Position numbers and translations under genes: made by a program. The notes beneath the pieces were generated by a model. It was not told where the DNA came from and did not search any database. It was given only the letters and a program-made list of their open reading frames with translations. A stretch of 64,000 nt of DNA from Glaciihabitans sp. (GTDB taxonomy: Bacteria > Actinomycetota > Actinomycetes > Actinomycetales > Microbacteriaceae): positions 1-64,000 of the forward strand of contig JAODMY010000110.1 in assembly GCA_025465535.1 (NCBI GenBank), read 5' to 3'. Below, piece by piece: positions 49,860-58,923 of the stretch; position 1 is the stretch's first letter, and each line of letters begins with the position of its first letter.

Positions 49860-49962
49860 CACACCCCACTGGCGGCCCGGGCAGGGGTGATGTAGCGTTT
49901 TCGTGAACGTGTGCTTGGAAGGGGAAACTCCGGCATCCGTAGAATCTTGGGGGGATTCATCC

Positions 49963-51432
49963 ATGGCTTCACGCGCTTGCAGGCTTCGATTCGTTTCGGT
50001 ACTGACAACTTTCGCGGTCCTAGCGGCCCTGGCTCTGGCGGTGGGTGAGGCGCCTGCGGCGACTGCCGCCAACACCGTTCCGCCTGCCGTGACGCTCGCG
50101 TGGCAGAAACAGCTGACAACGGGAAGAGGGGTTGTGCTCGGGGGCGCGGGTGTTGGCAACCTTGATGGACGCGGTACTGACGTGGTATTCGGTGACCGCG
50201 CTGGAAAAGTGTGGGCCTTTAACACCGCAGGCGCGGCGGTAGCCGGATGGCCATTCCAGGCCGACGCCAGCATCGAATCCACCCCGGCCGTCAGCGGAAC
50301 CGGCAGCGGCTCTCGCGTCTACGTTGGGGTTGGCACTTCGGACAATCCATCCAAGGGCGGGTATCTCAAGCTGAGCGGCGCCGGCAAGGGGATGTGGGAG
50401 GTGCGCACCTACCTACTCCCCGGAAATCGAGGTGGCACCCGCGGCGTAATGGGTTCACTGGCGCTTGGTCCCATCCAGAGCAGCATGGATGTTGTCGGCG
50501 GGGCGATGGGCCAGGAGCAGCTGGCCATCAACACGGGAACCGGTCACGTCCTTAGCGGTTTTCCGTGGCTACAGGCCGACACGAACTTCTCTTCACCGGC
50601 GCTTGCCGACCTCTACCACACGGGCCACGACTACATCATCGAGGGCGGCGACTCCAGCAAGGGGATCGCCGGTGCGACCAATTACACCAACGGTGGTCAC
50701 ATTCGAGTGCTTCGCAACACCGGCCACGCGGGCCGCCCGTACCAGAACAGCGGCATCTACTGCGAGTACGACACCAACCAGGTAGTCCAGTCCTCGCCCG
50801 CCGTCGGTAACTTCCTGGATGGCGGAGCCACTGTCGGAATCGTGAGCGGAACCGGTACCTACTTCAAGGGCGCGAGCAACACGAACCAGATCATTGCGAT
50901 CACCACGGCTTGCAAGCTGCGCTGGAAGACCACGCTCGATGGCAGCTCGCTCCCGAGTCCGGCCCTCGCCGATGTCGATGGCAATCCGAGCACGAGTCCT
51001 GATGTGGTGACCGAGAGCGGTGCTGGCACGCTCTACGTCCTGAGCGGTACGACTGGTTCGGTTCGTTGGAAGATCCCCTTCGGCGGCGGCGCCTCCGGTT
51101 CGCCGACAACCTTCAAGGACCCCAACGGAAACTTCCAGGACATAGTGGTTCCGACGGGAAACGGTGTCTACCTCGTCAATGGACTGAGTCATCTGTACAC
51201 AAAGATCTCGACACTGCACGCTGAGAGCCCGGAGACCGTCACGGCCGACTCCAACGGCAAGATCGGAATCACGGTCCTCGGGTACAACGGAAGCGGTACG
51301 GGGGTCGTCGAACACTACACGGTGAACAGCAGCTCTCACGTCTCCACGGTGCAGACTCCGGGCGCATGGCCGATGTTCCACCACGACCCGCAACTCACGG
51401 GATACGCGAATAACCTCCCGAGGACCCCGTGA
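49963..51432 (+). CDS. secreted FG-GAP/beta-propeller-like protein
   Basis: 489 residues from ATG 49963 (purine-rich GGGGGA upstream; an in-frame start at 49903 would add 20 polar residues before the signal). Signal peptide about 1-35 (FVSVLTTFAVLAALALAVG, then APAATA). The mature protein consists of beta-propeller blades with repeats such as GVGNLDGRGTDVVFGDRAGKV split over blades, SSPALADLYHTGHDYIIEG, SSPAVGNFLDGGATVGIVSG and PSPALADVDGNPSTSPDVV. The ending AWPMFHHDPQLTGY is typical of such secreted propellers. A binding or scaffold role on the surface is likely; no catalytic residues are recognised. It follows the deacetylase by about 100 bp. Confidence 0.85.
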   Translation: MASRACRLRFVSVLTTFAVLAALALAVGEAPAATAANTVPPAVTLAWQKQLTTGRGVVLGGAGVGNLDGRGTDVVFGDRAGKVWAFNTAGAAVAGWPFQADASIESTPAVSGTGSGSRVYVGVGTSDNPSKGGYLKLSGAGKGMWEVRTYLLPGNRGGTRGVMGSLALGPIQSSMDVVGGAMGQEQLAINTGTGHVLSGFPWLQADTNFSSPALADLYHTGHDYIIEGGDSSKGIAGATNYTNGGHIRVLRNTGHAGRPYQNSGIYCEYDTNQVVQSSPAVGNFLDGGATVGIVSGTGTYFKGASNTNQIIAITTACKLRWKTTLDGSSLPSPALADVDGNPSTSPDVVTESGAGTLYVLSGTTGSVRWKIPFGGGASGSPTTFKDPNGNFQDIVVPTGNGVYLVNGLSHLYTKISTLHAESPETVTADSNGKIGITVLGYNGSGTGVVEHYTVNSSSHVSTVQTPGAWPMFHHDPQLTGYANNLPRTP

Positions 51433-51462
51433 AGATGGTACTCACCGGTAACTGATCTCTGA

Positions 51463-53631
51463 CTAGCTCGGGTGCGCGTTCGCCGCTGCGGGCGAGCATG
51501 TCGGCAGGGTGCCGGAGGAAGTCGCCGTGACCTTCCAGACATCCACCGTCAGCGAGAGGTACTGCCACCCGCCGTTCGTCGGCGGCTCACTCAGAAGACT
51601 CAGCCTTCCGCGGTCGCTGGCCAGGCGGGTGATCGTGAGGTTGGGGTCGACGATGCGCGAGCCGAGATTCTTACCGGTGTTCTGCAGCTCGAAGACCAGA
51701 ATGCTCCCCGTGGAGCTGCACGCCAGCTCCTGCTCGAGCACCGTGTAGCCAACAACCTCATCGCGATCGATGTTGTTGCGGTTGTCGATTCGCTTCACGT
51801 TGTAGCCGTAAGAGACCTGCATCGGGCGCGCGAACGCCATCCAGGTATTCGGAAAGAAGAATCCCGGCAACACACTGGTCGACGTCGACGTCCACAGCAC
51901 CGGCACCTTCTTGTTCGGGATGCTGGCGTCGAGCTTTGCCTGGAATTGCTGTGCGCCGTCAAGGTAACTGTCGGTGGCCTCGAGCTTCAGGTCGTGGCGT
52001 TCTGTGAAAGCAAATCCGGCGAGCACGACGGCCACCACGGCGACGACCGCGGGGATCGACAGTATTGCCGGCCGCAGCCAGCCGCGGGACTTCGCGAGGA
52101 TGAATAGTGCGTTAAGGGAAATGCCCGTGAGCACGAACAGACAGGGCAGAACCTCACTCACGAAGTAACGGTCCCAGTAGAGGAAGAACGCGTGCGCGGA
52201 GTGGTCGGACAGGCGGTACGTCTGCAGCCCGGTGAACATCGCGGCGATAGCACCGACGAGCAGCACGAACGCGGTCTGTCGAGTGTCGAACCGGCGGAGG
52301 CTGGCAAACACGATGGCCGCGAGCCCAAGGATGGTGAACTCGAGTCCGATCCGTTCGAGGATCTGCCATCCGCCGGCGTTGACAATTGCGGCGCCTGTGA
52401 TCCCGAAGAACAGGAGACCGCTGAGAATCCAGCCGAGGATCGACGGCAGCTTGCCGGTCTTCGCGGGCACATCCTCCTCAACTGCCTTGATTCGCCATGC
52501 GACCAGCGCGACGATCACGACGCTGAGGACGAGGACGGTGGCGGTCAGGAAGTTCGGCGTGAAGGCCCGCAGCTTGTACTCGAAAAAATCCGCAATCCCG
52601 GCTGGCACGAGCGACCGGAACTGCATGTCGACGTAGTACTGCTGGATGCGCGTGATGCCATACCAGAATGCGAGCACCGAACCGGCAAGCCCTGAGGCCA
52701 GCAGCTGCCACACGCGCTTCGCCTGCCAGCGCCAGGCCGGCACCACGAGAACAACAACCGCGAGAAGCACCAGCGGCACGAGTAGGAACGGCCCGGTGCC
52801 GCGCGTGAGACCGAGCGCGAGCATCGCCGCAGCATTCATGGCCAGCCATGGGATGACGTTGCGTGCGCGGAGGGCGCCGACCACGGTGATCAGCCAGGCC
52901 AGGAACATGGGAGCGTCGAGCGCTTCGCTCGACGGGAAGGTCGAGTACCAGATCGCGTGGACGCTGAGCGCCGCGAGCCCCGCCGACAACAGCACGATCC
53001 AGCGGTTGGCCCCCAGCAGGCCGAGGATGCGGCAGAGCGCCACGATGAGCACGAGGCCGGCCACACCGAGGCTTGCCGTGGTCTCCGACGTGCCGAAGAC
53101 GGCGGCAGGAACCGCGAGGAACGACGAGAGGAGCGGCGGCCAGGTGGCACTCAGCACGCCGGTGCGGGCGAACTCGTTCGCCCAGTTCACGTATGCGCCC
53201 ATGTCGCCGACCCATGGCAGGAAGTTCACATTGTGCAGGCGGAACAGGACCGCAATGACCGCGATGACCGCGGCGAAGACGAGGAGCGCCCAGGAGCGGC
53301 GGTTCGGGTTTTCCGGCCGCACCGGCCACGCCGGGCGACGCACGATGGCGAGCACCGCGACAGCCAGCCACGCGGCGGCGAACAAGACGAGGCCGGTGAC
53401 TCCGATCCACGCGAACAGGGTTGGCGAGAGAGCAAAGGCCACAAAGCCGAAAACGAGCCCATCCGCGAGGAATGACGGCCATCCGTCACTCGAGCGCCGC
53501 GTAAAGAGGGCGATGGGAAGCCCAAGAAGCAGGGAAACCAGGGCGGTCAATGCGATAGGCAGAAGCAAGCTCGGTACCGGTTTCTTTCGTCGACAGCAGA
53601 CGCCAGGCCTCGGCCTCGCTGGGGCGCTCAC
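51463..53631 (-). CDS. large polytopic membrane protein, GT-C-glycosyltransferase-like
   Basis: 722 residues with about 12-14 membrane helices (about 20-560) and a C-terminal extracytoplasmic domain (about 565-722). The first large outer loop contains NFLPWVGDMGAYVNWANEF, in the place where GT-C enzymes carry their catalytic acidic residue. This suggests transfer of a lipid-linked sugar on the outer face. No experimentally known family was recognised with certainty; an integral membrane protein of other function is possible. The GTG at 53631 gives a basic, Cys-containing N-terminus before the first helix; no ATG or GTG closer to it exists in frame. It is divergent from the DPM-type glycosyltransferase. 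Confidence 0.7.
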   Translation of the reverse strand: MSAPARPRPGVCCRRKKPVPSLLLPIALTALVSLLLGLPIALFTRRSSDGWPSFLADGLVFGFVAFALSPTLFAWIGVTGLVLFAAAWLAVAVLAIVRRPAWPVRPENPNRRSWALLVFAAVIAVIAVLFRLHNVNFLPWVGDMGAYVNWANEFARTGVLSATWPPLLSSFLAVPAAVFGTSETTASLGVAGLVLIVALCRILGLLGANRWIVLLSAGLAALSVHAIWYSTFPSSEALDAPMFLAWLITVVGALRARNVIPWLAMNAAAMLALGLTRGTGPFLLVPLVLLAVVVLVVPAWRWQAKRVWQLLASGLAGSVLAFWYGITRIQQYYVDMQFRSLVPAGIADFFEYKLRAFTPNFLTATVLVLSVVIVALVAWRIKAVEEDVPAKTGKLPSILGWILSGLLFFGITGAAIVNAGGWQILERIGLEFTILGLAAIVFASLRRFDTRQTAFVLLVGAIAAMFTGLQTYRLSDHSAHAFFLYWDRYFVSEVLPCLFVLTGISLNALFILAKSRGWLRPAILSIPAVVAVVAVVLAGFAFTERHDLKLEATDSYLDGAQQFQAKLDASIPNKKVPVLWTSTSTSVLPGFFFPNTWMAFARPMQVSYGYNVKRIDNRNNIDRDEVVGYTVLEQELACSSTGSILVFELQNTGKNLGSRIVDPNLTITRLASDRGRLSLLSEPPTNGGWQYLSLTVDVWKVTATSSGTLPTCSPAAANAHPS

Positions 53632-53708
53632 AGCCTAAACCACCGCAGGATCGCCACCCTGACCGGCGCACTGAAGTGCATGAGACCGTGCTCCGGCCCG
53701 CGGCACGC

Positions 53709-53714
53709 CATAAT
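53709..53714 (+). promoter_or_regulatory. -10 element of the DPM1-like glycosyltransferase gene
   Basis: CATAAT, 35 bp before the ATG at 53749; ribosome site AGAAGG lies at 53737-53742. No clear -35. Confidence 0.4.
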
Positions 53715-53748
53715 TGAGAGTTCGCGCCGTCTAGCAAGAAGGTATGTC

Positions 53749-54795
53749 ATGAAGGTCTTTGTTCAAATTCCCTGCCTGAACGAAGAGACGACCCTCCCTC
53801 TGGTACTCGACTCCATCCCGAAGACCATCGACGGCGTCGACGAGATCGTGGTCCTCGTCATCGACGACGGGTCGAGCGACCGCACGGTCGAGGTCGCTCG
53901 CGAACACGGCGTCACCCACTTCGTCCGCCACGCTCGCAACATGGGCCTTGCGCGCTCGTTCCGCGATGGCGTCGACTACGCCCTCCTGAACGGCGCAGAC
54001 ATCATCGTCAACACGGATGGCGACAACCAGTATCCGCAGGACATGATCGGCCAGCTGGTGCAGCCGATCATCCGCGGCGAGGCCGAGATCGTCATCGCCG
54101 ACCGCCAGACGGCCAAGATCGCACACTTCTCTCCGTTCAAGAAGGTCATGCAGCGCTTCGGCAGCTGGGTCGTGAACAAGGCCGCCGGAACGACGCTTCC
54201 CGATGCCGCGAGCGGTTTCCGCGCATACTCACGTGAGGCGGGCATCCGGCTGAACGTCGTCACCAAATTCAGCTATTGCATGGAAACGATCATCCAGGCG
54301 GGCAACAAGCGGCTGGCGATCACGAGCATCCCGGTCACGACAAACGAAAAAACCCGTGAGTCGCGGCTCTTCAAGAACATCTGGCAACACATGTTCCAGT
54401 CGGGTTCCGCCATCGTGCGCGCGTACGTTATGTACAAGCCGTACATGATCTTCGCGAACCTCGGCCTCTTCTTCCTCGTGATCGGGCTGATCCCGTTCAT
54501 CCGCTACCTCGTGCTCATCGGCACATCTGCGCCAGGCAACCACATCCAGTCGCTGCTCGTCGGAACGATGCTCCTGACCGGCTCACTGTTGTCGTTCGCG
54601 ATCGGAGTGGTCGCCGACCTCACCCGGGTCAACCGAACGCTGCAGGAAGAAGCGCTCGACTTCCTGAAGCTGCAGCGCTACGCGCAGAAGTCAGGAAGTG
54701 GACTCGATAGCAAGGTCGTTCTCGACCATCGCAGCGACAATCTGCTCGAACGCCCTGGTCGGCGCCCATCCAGTGCGCGCACGCAGGCGAGATGA
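53749..54795 (+). CDS. GT2 polyprenyl-phosphate-type glycosyltransferase (DPM1/GtrB-like)
   Basis: 348 residues from ATG 53749 (AGAAGG upstream). The GT2 domain comprises about residues 1-230: VFVQIPCLNEETTLPLVLDS, VIDDGSSDRTVEVA, NMGLARSFRDGVDYAL and NTDGDNQYPQDM. Two C-terminal membrane helices follow (about 235-260 and 275-300), as in enzymes that charge a polyprenyl phosphate with a sugar. The charged lipid would feed a GT-C enzyme such as the divergent neighbour. The last 35 codons lie antisense over the 3' end of the convergent dehydratase gene (105-bp overlap). Confidence 0.88.
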   Translation: MKVFVQIPCLNEETTLPLVLDSIPKTIDGVDEIVVLVIDDGSSDRTVEVAREHGVTHFVRHARNMGLARSFRDGVDYALLNGADIIVNTDGDNQYPQDMIGQLVQPIIRGEAEIVIADRQTAKIAHFSPFKKVMQRFGSWVVNKAAGTTLPDAASGFRAYSREAGIRLNVVTKFSYCMETIIQAGNKRLAITSIPVTTNEKTRESRLFKNIWQHMFQSGSAIVRAYVMYKPYMIFANLGLFFLVIGLIPFIRYLVLIGTSAPGNHIQSLLVGTMLLTGSLLSFAIGVVADLTRVNRTLQEEALDFLKLQRYAQKSGSGLDSKVVLDHRSDNLLERPGRRPSSARTQAR

Positions 54796-55659
54796 GTCAC
54801 CGACAAACTCCGTAGCCTCTTTCGGACGGACGAATGCGGCATCCTGCTTAACGTATCCGCGCCAGTCCACAACGCCTGCGGCGGCAAACGCCGCGGCCAC
54901 AAAATCTTCGACCGAATGAGCCTCGCCGGTCGCAATGACGTAGTCGTCCGGTTCCGCTTCGGCAACCAGCTGCATGGCTGCGGCATAATCCGGCGCCCAG
55001 CCCCAGTCCCTGCGGGCATCGAGAGATCCGAGCACGAGCTCGGTCTCGAGGCCGAGCGAGATGCGTGCGACCGTTCGGGTGATCTTTCTCGTGACGAAAG
55101 TCTCGGGGCGACGTGGCGACTCGTGGTTGTACAGGATGCACGAGGATGCCGCGAGGCCCATGGACCGGTATGACGCCACCAGATGGTGGCCATAGGCCTT
55201 CGCCGCGCCGTAGGGGTTAACCGGACGCACCGGCGTTTCCTCGTTCTGCGGCGATTCACTCGGCGACCCGAAGATCTCAGCGCTTGAGGCCTGCACGAAG
55301 GAAACACGCCGATCTTCGCGCCGCTGGACGCCGAGCGCCGCATCCAGCAGCACGGCAGGCGGAACCGCAGTGATCAGCGCGGTATCGAGTGGACGCTCCC
55401 ACGACGCCGCAACGGAGCTGAGGCCACCGAGGTTGAAAACCGCATCCGGGGCGACCCGCGCGACCAGGTCGGCAAGACGCTCTCCATCGCCGAGGTCGCC
55501 CTCCAGAAGCTCGAGGCCCGGCGTGCGCTCCTCGAGCGCCTGCCTGGTCTCATCCCCGCCACGGACGAGCCCGACCACGCGATAGCCACGGGCGAGCAGA
55601 ATGTCGGCCAGGTAGCTTCCGGTCTGGCCGGTGATCCCGGTTACGAAGGCGGTAGGCAT
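54691..55659 (-). CDS. GDP-mannose 4,6-dehydratase-family SDR (paralogue)
   Basis: 322 residues. The Gmd pattern is present: FVTGITGQTGSYLADILL, NLGGLSSVAASWERP, QASSAEIFGSPSESPQNEET, the YxxxK of NPYGAAKAYGHHLV, LYNHESPRRPETFVTRKITR and RDWGWAPDYAAAM. It is shorter and more divergent than the adjacent gmd, so it may act on a related GDP- or other NDP-sugar or form a mixed complex. The gene follows gmd on the same strand, eight bases after its stop. Its 3' end overlaps the convergent glycosyltransferase. Confidence 0.82.
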   Translation of the reverse strand: MPTAFVTGITGQTGSYLADILLARGYRVVGLVRGGDETRQALEERTPGLELLEGDLGDGERLADLVARVAPDAVFNLGGLSSVAASWERPLDTALITAVPPAVLLDAALGVQRREDRRVSFVQASSAEIFGSPSESPQNEETPVRPVNPYGAAKAYGHHLVASYRSMGLAASSCILYNHESPRRPETFVTRKITRTVARISLGLETELVLGSLDARRDWGWAPDYAAAMQLVAEAEPDDYVIATGEAHSVEDFVAAAFAAAGVVDWRGYVKQDAAFVRPKEATEFVGDSSRLRARTGWAPTRAFEQIVAAMVENDLAIESTS

Positions 55660-55667
55660 CCTTCTAA

Positions 55668-56651
55668 TCAGACGCGATTGTTGGCAACGCGCTCGACGTC
55701 GGCATCGACCATCATCGTGACGAGCGAGGGGAAATCGACCTCACGCTTCCAGCCGAGCTTCTCCTGGGCCTTCGACGCATCGCCGATCAGCAGGTCGACT
55801 TCGGCCGGCCGGAAGAACTGGGGGTCCTGGAAAATGTGCTTCTCCCAGTCGGAGATACCGACATGGTTGAACGCGATTTCGAGATACTCGCGCACCGAGT
55901 GCGTCTCGTTGGTCGACACGACGTAGTCGTCAGCCTCGTCCTGCTGCAGCATCCGCCACATGGCGTCGACGTAGTCGCCCGCGAAACCCCAGTCGCGTTT
56001 CGCCTCGATGTTTCCGAGCGTGATGCGGTCCTGCAGGCCTGCCGCGATCTTCGCGACGGCGAGGCTGATCTTGCGGGTGACGAACTCCGGCCCACGCATC
56101 GGCGACTCGTGGTTGAAGAGGATGCCGCTGGAGGCGTGCATCCCGTAGGACTCGCGGTAGTTGATGGTCATGTAGTGCCCGAAGACCTTGGCGACGCCGT
56201 ATGGCGAGCGGGGCCAGAGCAGCGTTGACTCCGACTGCGGAACGTGCTGCACCTTGCCGAACATCTCGGAGCTCGAGGCCTGGTAGAAGCGCACAGAGTC
56301 CGGCTTGTCGCCCGCGTAGAGACGCACAGCCTCGAGGATGTTGAGCACGCCCTTGCCCGTGACGTCGCTGGTCAGGAACGCGTTCTCCCACGAGTATGCG
56401 ACGAACGAAATCGCGCCGAGGTTGTACACCTCGTCCGGCTTCGAGGCGGCGAGCGCACGCATCAGGCTTGACACGTCGAGAAGGTCGCCCGTGAGGATCT
56501 TCACCTCGGGGAGGTGCTCGTGCAGGAACTCGATCTTCGGGTTGTTCTGGCCGCGAACGAGACCGTAGACCTCATACCCCTTCGACAGAAGGAGTTTGCT
56601 GAGGTAGTAGCCGTCCTGCCCGGTGACACCGGTTACCAGCGCGCGTTTCAT
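55668..56651 (-). CDS. gmd: GDP-mannose 4,6-dehydratase
   Basis: 327 residues from ATG 56651. It makes GDP-4-keto-6-deoxy-mannose, precursor of GDP-rhamnose, fucose and related sugars. Motifs: ALVTGVTGQDGYYLSKLLL (NADP loop), NLGAISFVAYSWENAF, QASSSEMFGKVQHVPQ, SPYGVAKVFGHYM (catalytic Tyr/Lys), LFNHESPMRGPEFVTRKIS and KRDWGFAGDYVDAMW. The upstream in-frame extension to 56837 is not family-like. It is first in a two-gene gmd-like unit, divergent from a GT4 gene. No reductase or epimerase for the keto-sugar is seen next to it, except possibly the paralogue. Confidence 0.93.
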   Translation of the reverse strand: MKRALVTGVTGQDGYYLSKLLLSKGYEVYGLVRGQNNPKIEFLHEHLPEVKILTGDLLDVSSLMRALAASKPDEVYNLGAISFVAYSWENAFLTSDVTGKGVLNILEAVRLYAGDKPDSVRFYQASSSEMFGKVQHVPQSESTLLWPRSPYGVAKVFGHYMTINYRESYGMHASSGILFNHESPMRGPEFVTRKISLAVAKIAAGLQDRITLGNIEAKRDWGFAGDYVDAMWRMLQQDEADDYVVSTNETHSVREYLEIAFNHVGISDWEKHIFQDPQFFRPAEVDLLIGDASKAQEKLGWKREVDFPSLVTMMVDADVERVANNRV

Positions 56652-56820
56652 GAAAGTCCATTCCCGATTGCCTTGGCGAGTACTGCCATGCGAATACGTG
56701 GGCGAGCCCCGCAGGGTTCGCCGCAAACCACGGAGCAGTCTACCCGGCGCGCCAACGGGGGCCGCGACATAATGGTCTGATTGCTTGTCGCCAGCCGCTC
56801 GAAGCCGAAAGTCTAGAAGA

Positions 56821-57966
56821 GTGAATTCACTTCCCATCGTTCTTCTCGACGCGACCGCGATCCCGGCGGAGGTCGGCGGTGTCGGGCGCTATGTGGAGGA
56901 ACTGCTCGCTCGCTATGACAGCGATGGCCGAATCGTGGTTGTTGCGCAGGCGGCATCGGTGGAACGCCTGAAGTCCATCGCACCGGGCGTCACGGTCGTC
57001 GCCGCTCCGGCCAGAATCTCCAGCCGCCCTCTTCGGATGCTGTGGGAGCAGTTCGCACTGCCCCGCCTGGCGAAGCGGCTGGGCGCCACGCTCATCCACT
57101 CTCCCCACTACACGATGCCGGTCTTCGCCGGCCTGCCGGTCGTCGTCACCCTGCACGATGCGACCTTCTTCTCCGACCCGGAAGTCCACAGCCGCGGCAA
57201 GCGCGTCTTCTTCCGCGCCTGGACGCGCTATTCACTGAAGCACGCCGCCGCCATCATCGTGCCGAGCGCGGCGACACGGGATGAGCTGGCACGCTACCTG
57301 CCGGGCAGCACCGCCCGCGTCGTCGTCATCCATCACGGCGTGGATCTCGACCAGTTCCACGTTCCGACGCCGGCCGAGCGGGGCGCCGCGGCCGAACTGG
57401 TCGGCGCCGCGCACTGGATAGCGTTCCTCGGCACGCTCGAACCGCGCAAGAACGTCGGTTCGCTTGTGCGGGCGTTCGGCGACCTCGGCGACGAGGTCTT
57501 CGAGCGTTTCCCCGACCTGAGACTGGTGCTCGCCGGTGCGAAGGGATGGGATACCAGCCTCGCGAGCGCGATCGCCGACTCCCCGCGGGCGGACCGAATC
57601 GTGCAGGCGGGCTACGTGCCTCGTGAAGCCCTTACGGGCATCCTCGGCGGCTCGGTGCTCGTCTGCTACCCGAGCCTCGGCGAAGGATTCGGACTGCCCG
57701 TGCTCGAAGCCATGGCCTGCGGAGCGAGCGTTCTCACCACCCGGCGGCTCGCCCTGCCGGAAGTCGGCGGCGATGCCGCGCGGTATTCTGAGCCAGACGA
57801 AAAGTCGCTCGCGGCCGCGATCACGGCGCTGGCGCTCGATGAGAATGAGCGCAGGACGCTGCCAGTGCTCGCACGCGAACGCGCGGAGACGTTTAGTTGG
57901 AACGCAACCGCCGACGCCCACGCCGAGGTCTTCGCTTCCGTCGCTATGAGGGACACGAAACGATGA
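56821..57966 (+). CDS. GT4-family glycosyltransferase
   Basis: 381 residues from GTG 56821, chosen because LPIVLLDATAIPAEVGGVGR is the family N-terminus; an ATG-equivalent start at 56785 adds 12 basic residues. The GT-B fold is shown by VVTLHDATFFSDPEVHS, WIAFLGTLEPRKNVGSLVRA and the sugar-nucleotide motif GEGFGLPVLEAMACGASVLTT (E-x7-E) near residue 290. It is a retaining transferase, probably of a GDP- or UDP-sugar onto a lipid-linked glycan. TAGAAG lies just upstream, suggesting a short or absent leader. It is coupled to the next transferase by ATGA. Confidence 0.88.
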   Translation: MNSLPIVLLDATAIPAEVGGVGRYVEELLARYDSDGRIVVVAQAASVERLKSIAPGVTVVAAPARISSRPLRMLWEQFALPRLAKRLGATLIHSPHYTMPVFAGLPVVVTLHDATFFSDPEVHSRGKRVFFRAWTRYSLKHAAAIIVPSAATRDELARYLPGSTARVVVIHHGVDLDQFHVPTPAERGAAAELVGAAHWIAFLGTLEPRKNVGSLVRAFGDLGDEVFERFPDLRLVLAGAKGWDTSLASAIADSPRADRIVQAGYVPREALTGILGGSVLVCYPSLGEGFGLPVLEAMACGASVLTTRRLALPEVGGDAARYSEPDEKSLAAAITALALDENERRTLPVLARERAETFSWNATADAHAEVFASVAMRDTKR

Positions 57967-58904
57967 CAAGGACTCCCGCCAGGCGCGCGACCGAACCGTC
58001 CTACGGCGACGGTCTCGCAATCATCACCGTTACCTACTCGCCGGGCGAATCCATCAACGCGATGCTCGCGTCTATCCCGTCGGCCACGAAGTCCAATCCG
58101 ACCGTCATCCTCTCCGACAACGGATCCACGGATGGCTCGGTCGAGGCAGCCGTCGAGAAGTTCCCGTTCGCGAAACTGCACCGCAACCCGGGCAACCCCG
58201 GCTATGGCGGCGCGATCAACTCCGCCGTCGCCGACCTCGACGACAACATCGGCTGGATCCTCGTCGTGAACCCGGATACGGAGTTCGGCGAAGGGTCTGT
58301 CGACACGCTGCTCGCCGTTGCGAAGTCCGATGCGGCCATCGGGTCGGTCGGCCCCCTCATCGTCTCTGAGGATGGCGTGCCGTATCCGTCCGCTCGAGCG
58401 CTCCCGTCGTTCCGCACCGGCGTCATCCACGCACTGTTCTCTGGCGTCTGGCCGAATAACCCGTGGAGCCGTGCGTACCGCCAGGATGCGGTGATCGAGC
58501 AGGGCAAGCAGGTTCCGACCGGCTGGCTGTCCGGCGCCTGCGTGCTTGTGCGCCGCGTCGCCTTCAACCAGGTCGGCGGTTTTGACGCTCGCTACTTCAT
58601 GTATTTCGAGGATGTCGACCTCGGCAAGTCGCTCGGCGAAGCGGGCTGGAGCAACATCTACGCCCCATCGGCGCGCATCATGCACATCGGCGGGACGACC
58701 GCGGCGAAGTTCCCGGTGCGCACCCTCACCGCCCACCACGACAGCGCCTACCGCTATATCGCGAAGAAGCATCCGGAGTGGTGGCTGTTCCCGGTGCGGG
58801 TCGCGATCTGGACGGGACTGAAGGTGCGCCAGTGGTCGATCCTTCGCAAAGCACGCCGCTTGGATGCCGCCAACAGCGGCCGCTCCGACCGAACTGGTGG
58901 GTGA
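57963..58904 (+). CDS. GT2 rhamnosyltransferase-like protein (WbbL type)
   Basis: 313 residues from ATG 57963 (ATGA). GT2 features: LAIITVTYSPGESINAML, ILSDNGSTDGSVEAA, NPGYGGAINSAV, ILVVNPDTEFGEG (DxD region), GWLSGACVLVRR and ARYFMYFEDVDLGKSLGEAG, the last being typical of dTDP-rhamnose transferases such as WbbL. The rml genes nearby would supply dTDP-L-rhamnose. The 3' end overlaps no gene if the following flippase-like gene starts at 58924. Confidence 0.88.
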   Translation: MTRTPARRATEPSYGDGLAIITVTYSPGESINAMLASIPSATKSNPTVILSDNGSTDGSVEAAVEKFPFAKLHRNPGNPGYGGAINSAVADLDDNIGWILVVNPDTEFGEGSVDTLLAVAKSDAAIGSVGPLIVSEDGVPYPSARALPSFRTGVIHALFSGVWPNNPWSRAYRQDAVIEQGKQVPTGWLSGACVLVRRVAFNQVGGFDARYFMYFEDVDLGKSLGEAGWSNIYAPSARIMHIGGTTAAKFPVRTLTAHHDSAYRYIAKKHPEWWLFPVRVAIWTGLKVRQWSILRKARRLDAANSGRSDRTGG

Positions 58905-58911
58905 CCTCCGC

Positions 58912-58917
58912 TACTAT
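58912..58917 (+). promoter_or_regulatory. -10 element for leaderless start of the flippase-like gene
   Basis: TACTAT six bases before GTG 58924; supports that start over any in the preceding gene. No convincing -35. Confidence 0.5.
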
Positions 58918-58923
58918 TCGTCG

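Noticed and set aside
53680..53748. Earlier start for the DPM1-like glycosyltransferase at 53680
   Set aside because: The GT2 fold starts at MKVFVQIPCLNEE and AGAAGG is correctly placed before 53749; the -10-like CATAAT lies inside the extension.
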